From contig REAB01000064.1 in assembly GCA_004293645.1 (NCBI GenBank), forward strand, positions 1 through 40,551: 40,551 nucleotides of DNA, written 5' to 3'. Positions 15,366-23,372 of the stretch are shown piece by piece (position 1 is the stretch's first letter; every line of letters begins with the position of its first letter). The DNA is from Cytophagia bacterium (GTDB lineage: Bacteria > Bacteroidota > Bacteroidia > Cytophagales > Spirosomataceae). Below the pieces are notes generated by a model. That model saw only the letters and a list, made by a program, of their open reading frames with translations, ran no database searches and had not been told where the DNA came from. Both the position numbers and the translations under genes were made by a program.

Positions 15366-16052
15366 ATGCAATTTCCACTCGATACTCGCTACTGGTTTCT
15401 GCGCGACCACCAACTTTTTAAACACCTCAGTTCGAGTGAGCTGCGCGAAATTTGCCTTATTTCTAATTTTAAAACGGCAAAAAAAGGCGAAATTATCTAT
15501 TTTGCCCACGATGAGCAAAGTCGCATTTATTCGCTCAAAAAAGGCATTATCAAAATTGTAGAACTCAACCCAAACGGCGACGAAACCGTCAAAGAAGTGA
15601 TTCAAAATGGGGATTTATTTGGGCAAATTTCGCTCGATGACCAAGATACCGATGAATACGCCGTCGCACTTTCTGACTACGTAACGATATGTAGTTTTCG
15701 GATTGAAGACTTTGAAAAAGTGATTCAACAAAATCCTTCTTTGGCCGTTAAATACACCAAATTGGTAGGGCTACGTTTTAGAAGGCTCGAAAATCGTTAC
15801 GCCAATTTGATGTTTAAAGACGTAAAAACGCGCTTGATTTTGTTTTTGCAAGAATGGGCTACCAAAGAAGGACAAGCCGAGGGCAATACCATAACGCTCA
15901 AAAATTATTTGACCCACCAAGACATTGCGAGTTTGATTTGTAGCACCCGCCAAACGGTTTCTCAGCTATTTAATGAGTTCAAAACCAGCGGATTAATTGA
16001 TTACTCCCGCAGCACCATTGTGATTCTTGATTTTAAACTATTAAAAACTTGA
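15366..16052 (+). CDS. Crp/Fnr family transcriptional regulator
   Basis: A 228-residue regulator with an N-terminal cyclic-nucleotide-binding-like beta-barrel (about 20-135, including KKGEIIYFAHDEQ and NGDLFGQISL), a dimerisation helix, and a C-terminal winged helix (LTHQDIASLICSTRQTVSQLFNEF, about 182-205, with the recognition helix STRQTVSQ). No cysteine cluster for an Fe-S centre is seen at the N terminus, so it is not a classical oxygen-sensing Fnr; the ligand is unknown. The gene has its own candidate promoter within an inverted repeat and a strong terminator four bases after the stop, so it is probably monocistronic. Confidence 0.92.
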   Translation: MQFPLDTRYWFLRDHQLFKHLSSSELREICLISNFKTAKKGEIIYFAHDEQSRIYSLKKGIIKIVELNPNGDETVKEVIQNGDLFGQISLDDQDTDEYAVALSDYVTICSFRIEDFEKVIQQNPSLAVKYTKLVGLRFRRLENRYANLMFKDVKTRLILFLQEWATKEGQAEGNTITLKNYLTHQDIASLICSTRQTVSQLFNEFKTSGLIDYSRSTIVILDFKLLKT

Positions 16053-16055
16053 GCG

Positions 16056-16085
16056 CAAACGTCGGGCAGCCGACGTTTGGTTTAT
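16056..16085 (+). terminator. Rho-independent terminator of the Crp/Fnr gene
   Basis: A perfect 10-bp stem, CAAACGTCGG (16056-16065) and CCGACGTTTG (16070-16079), with a GCAG loop, followed by GTTTATT. It begins four bases after the stop codon. Confidence 0.85.
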
Positions 16086-16096
16086 TCGATGGCATT

Positions 16097-16104
16097 TACC
16101 TTTG
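16097..16104 (+). promoter_or_regulatory. Candidate -7 element for the DM13 lipoprotein gene
   Basis: TACCTTTG matches TAnnTTTG exactly, 25 bases before the ATG at 16130. The nearest TTTG (16076-16079) is only 17 bases upstream and is part of the preceding terminator stem, so spacing is shorter than usual. Confidence 0.4.
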
Positions 16105-16129
16105 TTTCACAAACTAAAAACAAGTCAAA

Positions 16130-16582
16130 ATGAAAAACTTATTGTTGTTGCTGGCGGTGGTGTGGAGCATATCGGCTTGCCAAAAAACTGAAATCGAAGC
16201 CGCGCCCACGTCAAGTACGGGCGCACCAGTCAATTTGAGCAACCCCGCGCAAACTTTTGATGTGGCGGGTCAAAAGCTAATTGCGCAGGGTACGTTTATG
16301 GGTTCGGGGCGATACAGTGCTTCGGGAGTAGTAAAACGCTACGAAAAAGGCGCAAAACAAACGCTCGTATTTGAAGACTTCAAAATAGACAGCGGGCCAG
16401 ACTTGCGTATTTACTTGGCCGAAGACAAAAGTGCCAAAGGCTTTGTTGAATTGAGCAGCAAAGTAAACTCAGGTAATTTCTTTTTGGAACTTCCTGCCAA
16501 TACCGACCTCGCCAAGCAAAAGCAGGTTTTAATTTGGTGCAAGCAGTTTACGGTTCTTTTTGGCAACGCCGAACTAAAATAA
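16130..16582 (+). CDS. DM13-domain lipoprotein
   Basis: A 150-residue lipoprotein with lipobox SISAC (Cys17). The mature part is a DM13 domain: GSGRYSASGVVKRYEKG, then LVFEDFKIDSGPDLRIYLAED, SGNFFLELPANTDLAKQ, and a VLIWCKQFTVLFGNAEL end with a cysteine in the conserved position. DM13 domains have been proposed to act in electron transfer or redox, but the function in bacteria is not established. The gene is preceded by a terminator and a -7 motif and followed by 190 bases without a gene, so it appears to be transcribed alone. Confidence 0.85.
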   Translation: MKNLLLLLAVVWSISACQKTEIEAAPTSSTGAPVNLSNPAQTFDVAGQKLIAQGTFMGSGRYSASGVVKRYEKGAKQTLVFEDFKIDSGPDLRIYLAEDKSAKGFVELSSKVNSGNFFLELPANTDLAKQKQVLIWCKQFTVLFGNAELK

Positions 16583-16688
16583 GTACTTGCTTGTAATTGT
16601 TTGTAATTATAGTAATTTGTTATAATTGCCTATTTGTCAATTTGTTATCACCAAGTTACCTTTTGTTACAAATCAAAAATAATATAAT

Positions 16689-16705
16689 GGCGGCGGCCAA
16701 CCGCC
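16689..16705 (+). terminator. Short hairpin after the DM13 gene, possible terminator
   Basis: A 5-bp GC stem (GGCGG at 16689-16693, CCGCC at 16701-16705) with a 7-base loop, followed by TATTTCT. The surrounding non-coding stretch 16583-16772 is AT-rich, with scattered TTTGT/TAATT words and no other clear feature. Confidence 0.35.
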
Positions 16706-16772
16706 TATTTCTACCCAACTAATTATAACCTTTATTATTCTCTTTTTTTCCATTCCTACTTATTTTAAAACG

Positions 16773-17501
16773 ATGAAAAAAATGTTTTTTCTGGTAGCCG
16801 CATTGGCGGTTGCGGGGCAGGTTTTTGCCCAAATTCCTAAAAAATACACCACCACCGACCTGGCACTGTCGGCGGGAAATGGCTTTGCGGGAGCTTTGTC
16901 TTACAATAAATTTTATGGCGTTGGCAAATCGGGCAAATTTAAAGTGGGCTTGGGGCTTCGTTTCAACACCTATTTTGCGGGGCAAAATGACTACCGAACC
17001 GCCCCTGCCAGCCTCACGTCGGGCAAGGCCAGCTTGGCGGCTTTGTTTGCCGAGGACATCAACAGCCAAATAGACACGCTTCGGCTCAATAAATCACAGG
17101 TCAATTCGCTCAATTTGAACATTCATTTGCAGTATGCTATTTTGAAAAAATTGGAAGTAGGTTTTAATATTGACGCAATTGGTGTTAGCTTTGGTGGCCA
17201 GCAAAACGGCACGTTTTTGGCGCGGCAGTCGGACGCAACGGGGCGTAGCAACCACAACAAAACGGACATTAAGGCCAAACCCACGACGCTCAATGCCTTG
17301 TTAATCAGCGACTCTGACATCGGAAGCCTTAATTCTGAAATATACGCCCGCTATTGGTTCAACAACAAATGGGCTGTGCGGGGCGGACTGTCGTTTTTGT
17401 TTTCAGAATATACCGCTATCCGCAATTTAGCTTTCGACAACGACCGCTTTCGTTCCAAAGTGTTGTTGCCAATGATAGCCGTTTCGTATCGCTTGCGTTA
17501 A
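16773..17501 (+). CDS. Outer-membrane beta-barrel-like protein, hypothetical
   Basis: A 242-residue protein with a clear signal peptide (MKKMFFLVAALAVAGQVFAQ, cleaved after residue 20). The mature part consists of alternating strands with aromatic girdle residues (FKVGLGLRFNTYFAG, LEVGFNIDAIGVSFGGQ, WAVRGGLSFLFSEYT) and ends in MIAVSYRLR, consistent with an outer-membrane barrel of 8-10 strands. I do not recognise a specific family. It starts the envelope gene run, and 23 bases separate it from the YceI gene. Confidence 0.7.
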   Translation: MKKMFFLVAALAVAGQVFAQIPKKYTTTDLALSAGNGFAGALSYNKFYGVGKSGKFKVGLGLRFNTYFAGQNDYRTAPASLTSGKASLAALFAEDINSQIDTLRLNKSQVNSLNLNIHLQYAILKKLEVGFNIDAIGVSFGGQQNGTFLARQSDATGRSNHNKTDIKAKPTTLNALLISDSDIGSLNSEIYARYWFNNKWAVRGGLSFLFSEYTAIRNLAFDNDRFRSKVLLPMIAVSYRLR

Positions 17502-17524
17502 ACTATTAAACCCCACAACTGGTT

Positions 17525-18061
17525 ATGAAGAAAAAAATCGTTCTGTTTATTATCGTAATTATGGCATCCCAGCAAGTACAAGCCCAAAATTGGCAACCCG
17601 TTTCGGCGGTGGTTAGTTTCAATATTAAAATGTTAGGTATCAATGTATTAGGAAATTTCAAAGGCTTGGCCGCCAGTGTCAAGTTTGACCCCGCAACTCC
17701 CGAAAATGGCAGCATTGCCGCCACCGTTGATGCCGCCACCATCGACACCGACAACAAATTAAGAAATAGCCACTTGCGCGAAAAAGAAGAATTTTTTGAC
17801 ACCACCAAGTACCCCAAAATCACCATGAAAAGCACCAAAATAGAAAAAACCAATACGGGTTATTTAGGCTATTTCGACCTCACCATCAAAAATACCACCC
17901 GAAGCGTAAAACTCCCATTCACTTTTACAAATACCGACGAAAAAGGCATTTTTAAGGGTAGTGTTGTAATAAATCGGCGCGACTGGAAAGTGGGAGGAGG
18001 TACGTTGGGCATGAGCAACGACGTTACAATCAGCCTAACAATCAATACTTTAGCTAAATGA
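17525..18061 (+). CDS. YceI family periplasmic protein
   Basis: A 178-residue protein with a signal peptide to about residue 21 (QVQA-Q). The YceI lipocalin-like pattern is present: VSFNIKMLGINVLGNFKG near the N terminus, then D-x-x-LRNSHLREKEEFFDTTKYPKI, GYFDLTIKNTTRSVKLPF and the final GMSNDVTISLTINTL. YceI proteins bind isoprenoid-like lipids, but the exact role varies. The stop overlaps the next ATG (ATGA), which indicates translational coupling to the DinB-like gene. Confidence 0.9.
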   Translation: MKKKIVLFIIVIMASQQVQAQNWQPVSAVVSFNIKMLGINVLGNFKGLAASVKFDPATPENGSIAATVDAATIDTDNKLRNSHLREKEEFFDTTKYPKITMKSTKIEKTNTGYLGYFDLTIKNTTRSVKLPFTFTNTDEKGIFKGSVVINRRDWKVGGGTLGMSNDVTISLTINTLAK

Positions 18062-18564
18062 TTGTTATTCAACATACCAACCGCGACATTTTACTCCAAA
18101 TCCGTGATTTGCTGCGAGTGGTTTCCCAAGAAGCCTATTCTTTACCCTTAGAACTGCTCCACGGCAGTAGCATGGGGCAGCATATTCGGCATACATTGGA
18201 GTTTTATCAGTGCCTGTTTGAACAAACTCCGCTGGGTTTTATAGATTACGATGCCCGCAACCGCGACCTGCGTTTGGAAACTGACGTGGCTTTTGGTTTG
18301 GTTTTTACCGAGCAGTTGCTCACGCGCTTGCAGCCGCCCCTAACCGACAGCCTGCTGGTGATGCGCCTCTGCTTGGCCCAAAACGAACCCCAGCGCGTTC
18401 AAACAACGCTGTCCCGCGAGCTGGTTTACATAGCCGAACACGCCATTCATCATTTGGCCATTCTCAAAATTGCTCTTCGAGCGCATTTTCCCGATATTGC
18501 GCTTCCAGTGCATTTTGGCGTGGCTTATTCTACCGTTCAATACCAAAATAGTATTCAAAATTAA
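18058..18564 (+). CDS. DinB-like four-helix metalloprotein
   Basis: A 168-residue helical protein without a signal peptide. Histidines in the DinB/YfiT arrangement are visible: GQHIRHTLEF in helix 2 (about residues 41-50) and EHAIHHLAILK in the C-terminal helix (about 128-138). These would form the metal site of thiol-dependent transferases of this superfamily. The substrate is unknown. The gene overlaps yceI by four bases and is 12 bases before the DUF2911 gene. Confidence 0.75.
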   Translation: MIVIQHTNRDILLQIRDLLRVVSQEAYSLPLELLHGSSMGQHIRHTLEFYQCLFEQTPLGFIDYDARNRDLRLETDVAFGLVFTEQLLTRLQPPLTDSLLVMRLCLAQNEPQRVQTTLSRELVYIAEHAIHHLAILKIALRAHFPDIALPVHFGVAYSTVQYQNSIQN

Positions 18565-18576
18565 CTCCCAAAACCC

Positions 18577-19149
18577 ATGAAAAAGTTATCTCTGTGCTTC
18601 ATCGTATTTGTACTGGCTTTGGCTGCAAACGCACAAGCCCCGTCGTTCAAAGGATTGGACAAAAGCCCGATGGATATGGTGTATTATCCCGACGAGTTTT
18701 CGCACGACCGCAAGTTTGCACCCCAAAAAGTAGGCGACAAAGCCTACATTCGGCTCATTTATACCCGCACTGCCAAAAAAGAGCGTGAGGTATTTGGTAA
18801 ACTTATTCCTTACGGTAAAGTATGGCGCGTGGGAGCCAACGAGTGCACCGAAATCAAGTTTTACCAAGATGTTGTTATTGCTGGTAAAACCGTGAAAGCG
18901 GGCACTTATTCGCTGTTTGCCATTCCGAACGAAACCGAATGGACGCTTATTTTGAACACCGACTTAGACCAGTGGGGCGCGTACAACTACAACGTGGCCA
19001 ACGATGTGCTGCGGGTAAATGTACCCGTCAAAAAATCGGAAGCGGTGATTGAACATCTGTCTATTCAGTTTGCCAAATCAACCGAAAAAGAAGCCCTGCT
19101 GCGCATGGGTTGGGATACAACGCTGGTAGAATTGCCCATTTCATTATGA
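18577..19149 (+). CDS. DUF2911 domain-containing exported protein
   Basis: A 190-residue protein with a signal peptide (MKKLSLCFIVFVLALAANAQ). The DUF2911 core is recognisable: KAYIRLIYTRTAKKEREVFG, PYGKVWRVGANECTEIKF, AGTYSLFAIPNETEWTLILN and WGAYNYN. The family is widespread in Bacteroidota as a secreted or periplasmic protein of unknown function. Its stop overlaps the start of the next lipoprotein gene (ATGA). Confidence 0.9.
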   Translation: MKKLSLCFIVFVLALAANAQAPSFKGLDKSPMDMVYYPDEFSHDRKFAPQKVGDKAYIRLIYTRTAKKEREVFGKLIPYGKVWRVGANECTEIKFYQDVVIAGKTVKAGTYSLFAIPNETEWTLILNTDLDQWGAYNYNVANDVLRVNVPVKKSEAVIEHLSIQFAKSTEKEALLRMGWDTTLVELPISL

Positions 19150-19886
19150 AAAATTTGACACCTTACCTACTGCTTGGTGTGGTGCTTGTGGCTTGCAACA
19201 AGCAGCGCGTGCAAGACCAAAAAGCCCAAGAAATTATCAAAAAATGCGTAGAAATGCACGGCGGGACGCATTACCAAAACTTTGATGTATCGTTCGATTT
19301 TCGCAAGTATAGTGTTGGTATTCAGCACAATGGCACGCAGTTTAGGTATGAGTGCAGCACCCAAGATTCGCTCAAAAATACCATCAAAGACGTGCTGACA
19401 AATACCACGTTTGAACGTACCATCAACGGCAAAAAACAGGAGCTTTCGGCCAAAGACACCGACAAATACCGCGAAAGTGTAAACTCCGTAGCTTATTTTG
19501 CGCTACTGCCATTCAAACTCACCGAACCCGCCGTCAATCTTCAATACGTTGGTAGTACAGCGATTGAAGGCCAAAATTACGACAAAATAAAGGTTTGGTT
19601 TGAGGCTGAGGGTGGTGGAAAAGACCACGAAGACATTTTTTGTTATTGGATAAACCAGCAAACGCACACCTTAGATTATTTGGCGTATGCCAACGGCGGC
19701 CCCCGATTTCGGAAAGCTACCAAGCGTACAACGGTGGCAGGAGTGGTGTTTCAAGATTACGAAAACTACGAGATTCTTGACAAATCTGCCGCCACCAGCG
19801 ATTACGACCAGGCTTTTGTGAAAGGCAAGGCCAAACTTCTTTCTATCATTGAACAAAGCAATTACGCCAACAGGGGCAAGCAATAA
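19146..19886 (+). CDS. Lipoprotein, DUF6503-like
   Basis: A 246-residue lipoprotein, with signal MKNLTPYLLLGVVLVAC and lipobox Cys17. I start at ATG 19146, which overlaps the previous stop as ATGA; the longer frame to 19110 only adds residues before the signal. The mature part resembles DUF6503 proteins: CVEMHGGTHYQNFDVSFDFRKY, YFALLPFKLTEPAV, YDKIKVWFEAEGGGKDHEDIFCYWI, LDYLAYANGGPRFR and GVVFQDYENY. Function unknown. It lies in the yceI-dinB-DUF2911 run and ends eight bases before the NRDE gene. Confidence 0.75.
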   Translation: MKNLTPYLLLGVVLVACNKQRVQDQKAQEIIKKCVEMHGGTHYQNFDVSFDFRKYSVGIQHNGTQFRYECSTQDSLKNTIKDVLTNTTFERTINGKKQELSAKDTDKYRESVNSVAYFALLPFKLTEPAVNLQYVGSTAIEGQNYDKIKVWFEAEGGGKDHEDIFCYWINQQTHTLDYLAYANGGPRFRKATKRTTVAGVVFQDYENYEILDKSAATSDYDQAFVKGKAKLLSIIEQSNYANRGKQ

Positions 19887-19894
19887 ATTGAACC

Positions 19895-20605
19895 ATGTGT
19901 TTTGTAACGTATCTGCCTCAAAATCAAGGCTTTATTCTTACTTCCAACCGCGACGAACACGCGGAACGACCCAAAGCACTGCCGCCCAAAAAGTATTTTA
20001 TTGAAGGCCAACCCGTGTTTTATCCCAAAGATGCCCTGGCAGGTGGCAGTTGGATTGCCAGTTCGGGGGCTTTTACGATTTGCCTGCTCAACGGTGCTTT
20101 GGTAAACCATATTCCGCAGCCTCCTTATCGGCAAAGTCGGGGACTGGTAGTATTAGATTTTTTTAAAACGGGTGATGTCAATCGCTTCATTTTAGATTAT
20201 CAATTTGCTGGTATTGAGCCATTTACACTTATTGTAGTAGAACAAAAGCAGCAGCCCAGCCTGCATCAAATTCGCTGGGATGGGCAGCAGTTACACCCAC
20301 AACATTTGGACGCGCGCCAAGCCTTTGCGTGGTCGTCGGTTACGCTTTACAGCCCAGCCACAGTGCAAGAGCGCGAGCGGTGGTTTGAAACCTGGCAAGC
20401 CGCGCATCTTGATTTTACGGGCAATCAAGTCATTGACTTTCACCTGTCTGGTGGCAATGGAGACCCACGCAACGGCCTCATTATCAACCGCAACAACGAA
20501 CTCATAACCGTGAGCGTAACGCAAATAGAACGCAGTACGCAGCATTTTTTACTCCACTACCACGACCGCCTCAACGGCCAATCGTATCATTACAGGATTT
20601 TATAG
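19895..20605 (+). CDS. NRDE family protein (TANGO2-like)
   Basis: A 236-residue protein beginning MCF, so Cys2 could be the exposed N-terminal nucleophile after Met removal, as in Ntn-type hydrolases. The family motif SNRDE is at about residues 17-21, followed by DALAGGSWIASSG. In eukaryotes the TANGO2 relative is linked to lipid or haem handling, but the bacterial role is not established. It is the last gene of the plus-strand run and converges with the DUF2490 gene 20 bases away. Confidence 0.85.
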   Translation: MCFVTYLPQNQGFILTSNRDEHAERPKALPPKKYFIEGQPVFYPKDALAGGSWIASSGAFTICLLNGALVNHIPQPPYRQSRGLVVLDFFKTGDVNRFILDYQFAGIEPFTLIVVEQKQQPSLHQIRWDGQQLHPQHLDARQAFAWSSVTLYSPATVQERERWFETWQAAHLDFTGNQVIDFHLSGGNGDPRNGLIINRNNELITVSVTQIERSTQHFLLHYHDRLNGQSYHYRIL

Positions 20606-20625
20606 CTGCATTTTTGCGGGCTGCT

Positions 20626-21318
20626 TTATTTTTGCTTAAACAGTTCAAAATAAGCACCAATTTGCAAAAAACTTCGCCCTGTTTCGTCGTTTATTTTATA
20701 GTCAAACTGGCGCAAATAACCCACTTGCAGCGTAGTTGTTTTGGTTGGTTTGTAGCCCAAAGCTACCAACATTCGGTTTCTTTCAAAATAAGATTGTCGG
20801 TCAGTAAAAAAGATTTCGTTGTTTGCAATTAACTGAAAAGGTTGGTACCCATTTTTTTCTTTGCCCAACGGATACGACGCTCCCACTCGGTAACGAAAAC
20901 GATTGCGATAGCCGTTGCTCGTAAACCGAAGTTCTGCGCGGTAGCGCTGCTCTATTCTAAGCGTCCCAATTGACTGCGAAAGCAATATTTGTGGCCAAAG
21001 CCTAAACTCATCGTTGTTTTTTGGCAAAACAAAATCGCCGCCTTCGCGGTAAGTTTGGTAGCTACCAGCGGCCAGGGTTAGCTGTACGTTTTGGTGGATT
21101 CTATAATTAATGCCTCCTTTGTATTCGTAGTAATGAAAATTGTTGTAAAACTTCAACGAACGCAACTGCGCCTCGCCAAAAGCACTCCATTTTTCGTTGT
21201 AGTTGTATCTGAGGTTTACAATGTTCCAGCTTCCTAAATCTTGTGCTTTTGTGATGTTTGGTTTTGAAAACAAAACAGCCCCATAAATCAAAAGTAAGCA
21301 CCTACCAAATTGCGTCAT
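20626..21318 (-). CDS. DUF2490 outer-membrane protein
   Basis: A 230-residue protein when started at ATG 21318 (MTQFGRCLLLIYGAVLF, signal peptide cleaved near KAQ). The upstream in-frame extension to 21366 precedes the signal and is unlikely. The mature region has the DUF2490 barrel pattern: W-x-x-x-NLRYNYNEKWSAFGEAQLR, FHYYEYKGGINYRI, LWPQILLSQSIGTLRIEQRYRAELRF, and the final YLRQFDYK and QIGAYFELF. It is likely a 10-12-strand outer-membrane barrel; function unknown. The 193 bases upstream (21319-21511) contain no gene and no promoter match I would defend. Confidence 0.85.
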   Translation of the reverse strand: MTQFGRCLLLIYGAVLFSKPNITKAQDLGSWNIVNLRYNYNEKWSAFGEAQLRSLKFYNNFHYYEYKGGINYRIHQNVQLTLAAGSYQTYREGGDFVLPKNNDEFRLWPQILLSQSIGTLRIEQRYRAELRFTSNGYRNRFRYRVGASYPLGKEKNGYQPFQLIANNEIFFTDRQSYFERNRMLVALGYKPTKTTTLQVGYLRQFDYKINDETGRSFLQIGAYFELFKQK

Positions 21319-21511
21319 GTTGTTAATTTTTTCGTCATTTTTAGGACTTAAGTAGTCCACGGTCAATACGGGGCCGCCCGTGCGGTCAATAGTCGATAGA
21401 ATCGCAAAGTGCTTATTATCAAAGTTTTATACAAAATTGAAACGTCGTTTATTTATACCAAATTACTTACGTAAAACAGCCTTTTGTGAATTGCAGAATA
21501 GCAATGGGTTT

Positions 21512-23209
21512 TCAATAACCTGCCGCGTGGCCGTCTTTTCTCGACTCGGTGGCACCGTGATAAACCTTATTTTTGGCATCGAACATAATGGCCTGATAAC
21601 CACCGTAACCGCCCAAGCCAAAACCTACGCGGTGGCCGCGCCGCATCAAATCTCTGATGGTTTCGTAGGCATATCCCGACTCCAGCGTTACGTAGCCGCT
21701 GTCTTCCATGCGTTCGCCCGTGGGTTCTGACGAGCCCTGGTGGTCAATGCGTGGTGCGTCGCCAGCTTCTTGGGGGTTCATGCCAAAATCAATCATGTTC
21801 ATCACAATTTGCGTGTGGCCCAGCGGTTGAAAACTCCCGCCCATCACCCCAAAACTCATAAAGGGCTGGCCATCTTTGGTAACAAAAGCAGGAATAATGG
21901 TATGAAAAGGTCGTTTATGGGGCGCGTAGGTATTATTTTCGCCTTCGGTGAGGCTGTACAGCTCGCCCCGATCTTGAAACTGAAAGCCCAGCCCATCGGG
22001 CGACATTCCCGACCCAAACCCGCGATAATTGCTCTGAATCAACGACACCATGTTGCCCTCGCCATCGGCTACGGTGAGGTAAATGGTATCGCCATCTTTC
22101 AGGGCGGGGTTGCCCGCGTCAATTTTCGACAACGCGCGATTGGGGTTAATGAGTTTGCGGCGCTCGGTGGCATATTCTTTAGAAACCAACGACTTAACGG
22201 GTATTTTGGCAAAAGCGGGGTCGGCATAAAACTTGGCGCGGTCTTCAAACACCAATTTTTTGGCCTCCACAAACAAGTGAATATGCTCGGAGCTTCCCCA
22301 CTGAATTTTAGAAAAATCGTAGCCTTCCAAAATATTGAGCATTTGCAATGCCGCAATGCCCTGGCCGTTGGGCGGCAGCTCCCACACGTCGTAGCCTCGG
22401 TAATTGGTCGAAACAGGTTCTATCCATTCAGAAGTATGGTCGGCGAGGTCTTTGGCGGTCAGAAAACCACCTACTTTTTTCATAAAAGCGTCCATGGTTT
22501 GGGCCATTTCACCTTTATAAAACACATCTCTTCCTTGCTTACCTATTTTTTCGAGCGTGTTGGCCAGGGCTGGATTTTTAAAAACCTCGCCGCGCTTAGG
22601 GGCTGCGCCGTTGGGGGCATATACCTCTTTAATGTTGGGATATTTGCCAAAACGCGCCACCATACCCGTCCAACCACCAGCAGCCTCGTCGTGCACGGCG
22701 TAGCCTTCGCGGGCATACTTAACGGCACTCGAAAGAATGGTAGGCATGGGCATTTTGCCAAATTTTTTGTGCAGTTCAAACCAGCCGTCCACGCAGCCAG
22801 GCACCGACACGGGCAGCGGCCCGTCGGCGGGAATGTGTTTGAGGCCGCGCTTCTTGAACTCGGCCAGCGTAAGGCTGTATGGCGAGCGGCCAGAGGCGTT
22901 GAGGCCATAGAGTTTTTTGGTTTTTGCGTCCCACACAATGGCAAATAAATCGCCACCAATTCCGTTTACGTGTGGCTCTACTACGCCTTCCATGGCGTTG
23001 GCCGCAATGGCCGCATCAATGGCGTTGCCGCCGTTTTTCAAGACTTCGATGGCCGCCTGCGTACTGAGCGGGTGCGAGGTGCAAGCCATGCCATTTTGGG
23101 CCATTACGACTGTGCGCGTAGCAAAAGGCTTGCCGTAAGGTCGGTCTTGGGCGTGGCTTACGACACAAAAAAACGACAATAGGGCAAGAAAAAGTAGCTG
23201 TTTTTTCAT
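21512..23209 (-). CDS. Gamma-glutamyltransferase family protein
   Basis: A 565-residue exported Ntn-hydrolase with signal peptide MKKQLLFLALLSFFCVVSHAQ. Family blocks: MACTSHPLSTQAAIEVLKNGGNAIDAA, VEPHVNGIGGDLFAIVWD, PLPVSVPGCVDGWFELHKKFG and GVMGGSFQPLGHTQIVMNM. The self-cleavage threonine is probably Thr375 in GDTIYLTVAD, where the precursor would split into large and small subunits. It would act on gamma-glutamyl compounds such as glutathione in the periplasm. I start at ATG 23209. The longer frame to 23452 runs through the palindrome cluster and into the upstream gene and is spurious. A 9-bp inverted repeat overlaps its candidate -7 element. Confidence 0.93.
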   Translation of the reverse strand: MKKQLLFLALLSFFCVVSHAQDRPYGKPFATRTVVMAQNGMACTSHPLSTQAAIEVLKNGGNAIDAAIAANAMEGVVEPHVNGIGGDLFAIVWDAKTKKLYGLNASGRSPYSLTLAEFKKRGLKHIPADGPLPVSVPGCVDGWFELHKKFGKMPMPTILSSAVKYAREGYAVHDEAAGGWTGMVARFGKYPNIKEVYAPNGAAPKRGEVFKNPALANTLEKIGKQGRDVFYKGEMAQTMDAFMKKVGGFLTAKDLADHTSEWIEPVSTNYRGYDVWELPPNGQGIAALQMLNILEGYDFSKIQWGSSEHIHLFVEAKKLVFEDRAKFYADPAFAKIPVKSLVSKEYATERRKLINPNRALSKIDAGNPALKDGDTIYLTVADGEGNMVSLIQSNYRGFGSGMSPDGLGFQFQDRGELYSLTEGENNTYAPHKRPFHTIIPAFVTKDGQPFMSFGVMGGSFQPLGHTQIVMNMIDFGMNPQEAGDAPRIDHQGSSEPTGERMEDSGYVTLESGYAYETIRDLMRRGHRVGFGLGGYGGYQAIMFDAKNKVYHGATESRKDGHAAGY

Positions 23210-23214
23210 TTGGG

Positions 23215-23248
23215 TTTGGACAAAAGAAGTTGTGATTGTCCAAAAATA
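23215..23248 (-). promoter_or_regulatory. Candidate -7 element and overlapping inverted repeat upstream of the GGT gene
   Basis: On the minus strand TATTTTTG (23241-23248) matches TAnnTTTG. A perfect 9-bp inverted repeat, TTTGGACAA (23215-23223) and TTGTCCAAA (23236-23244) with a 12-base spacer, overlaps the -7 element with one arm and lies in the leader with the other. That is a typical operator position, though it could also act as an RNA hairpin. Confidence 0.45.
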
Positions 23249-23277
23249 GGCATTTTTTCTTAAAAATAAATAGAAGT

Positions 23278-23365
23278 GTTGTCTGTGAAGACACAGACAA
23301 CGGATAGGAGTGTCGTCTGTGTCTTCACAGACAACGGCTGTCGTCTGTGAAGACACAGACAACGG
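23278..23365. repeat. Cluster of three palindromic repeats with central inversion
   Basis: Three units of about 24-26 bases, each a 10-bp stem around a 4-base loop: 23278-23301 (loop AAGA, perfect stem), 23312-23335 (loop TCTT, one mismatch), 23340-23363 (loop AAGA, one mismatch). Each is followed by GG. The arms read GT(T/C)GTCTGTG and CACAGACAAC. The middle unit has only its centre inverted relative to the third. They lie between the DUF6089-like gene stop and the GGT promoter, in a REP-like position. Confidence 0.9.
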
Positions 23366-23372
23366 CGGGGTG

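Noticed and set aside
21740..22948. Open frame of 402 codons on the plus strand
   Set aside because: It is antisense to the gamma-glutamyltransferase gene, has no family features or start context, and arises from the GC-biased codon pattern of the real gene.
23278..23365. CRISPR-like array
   Set aside because: Units are strong palindromes separated by only 4-10 bases, there are no spacers of 30 or more bases, and no cas genes are present.
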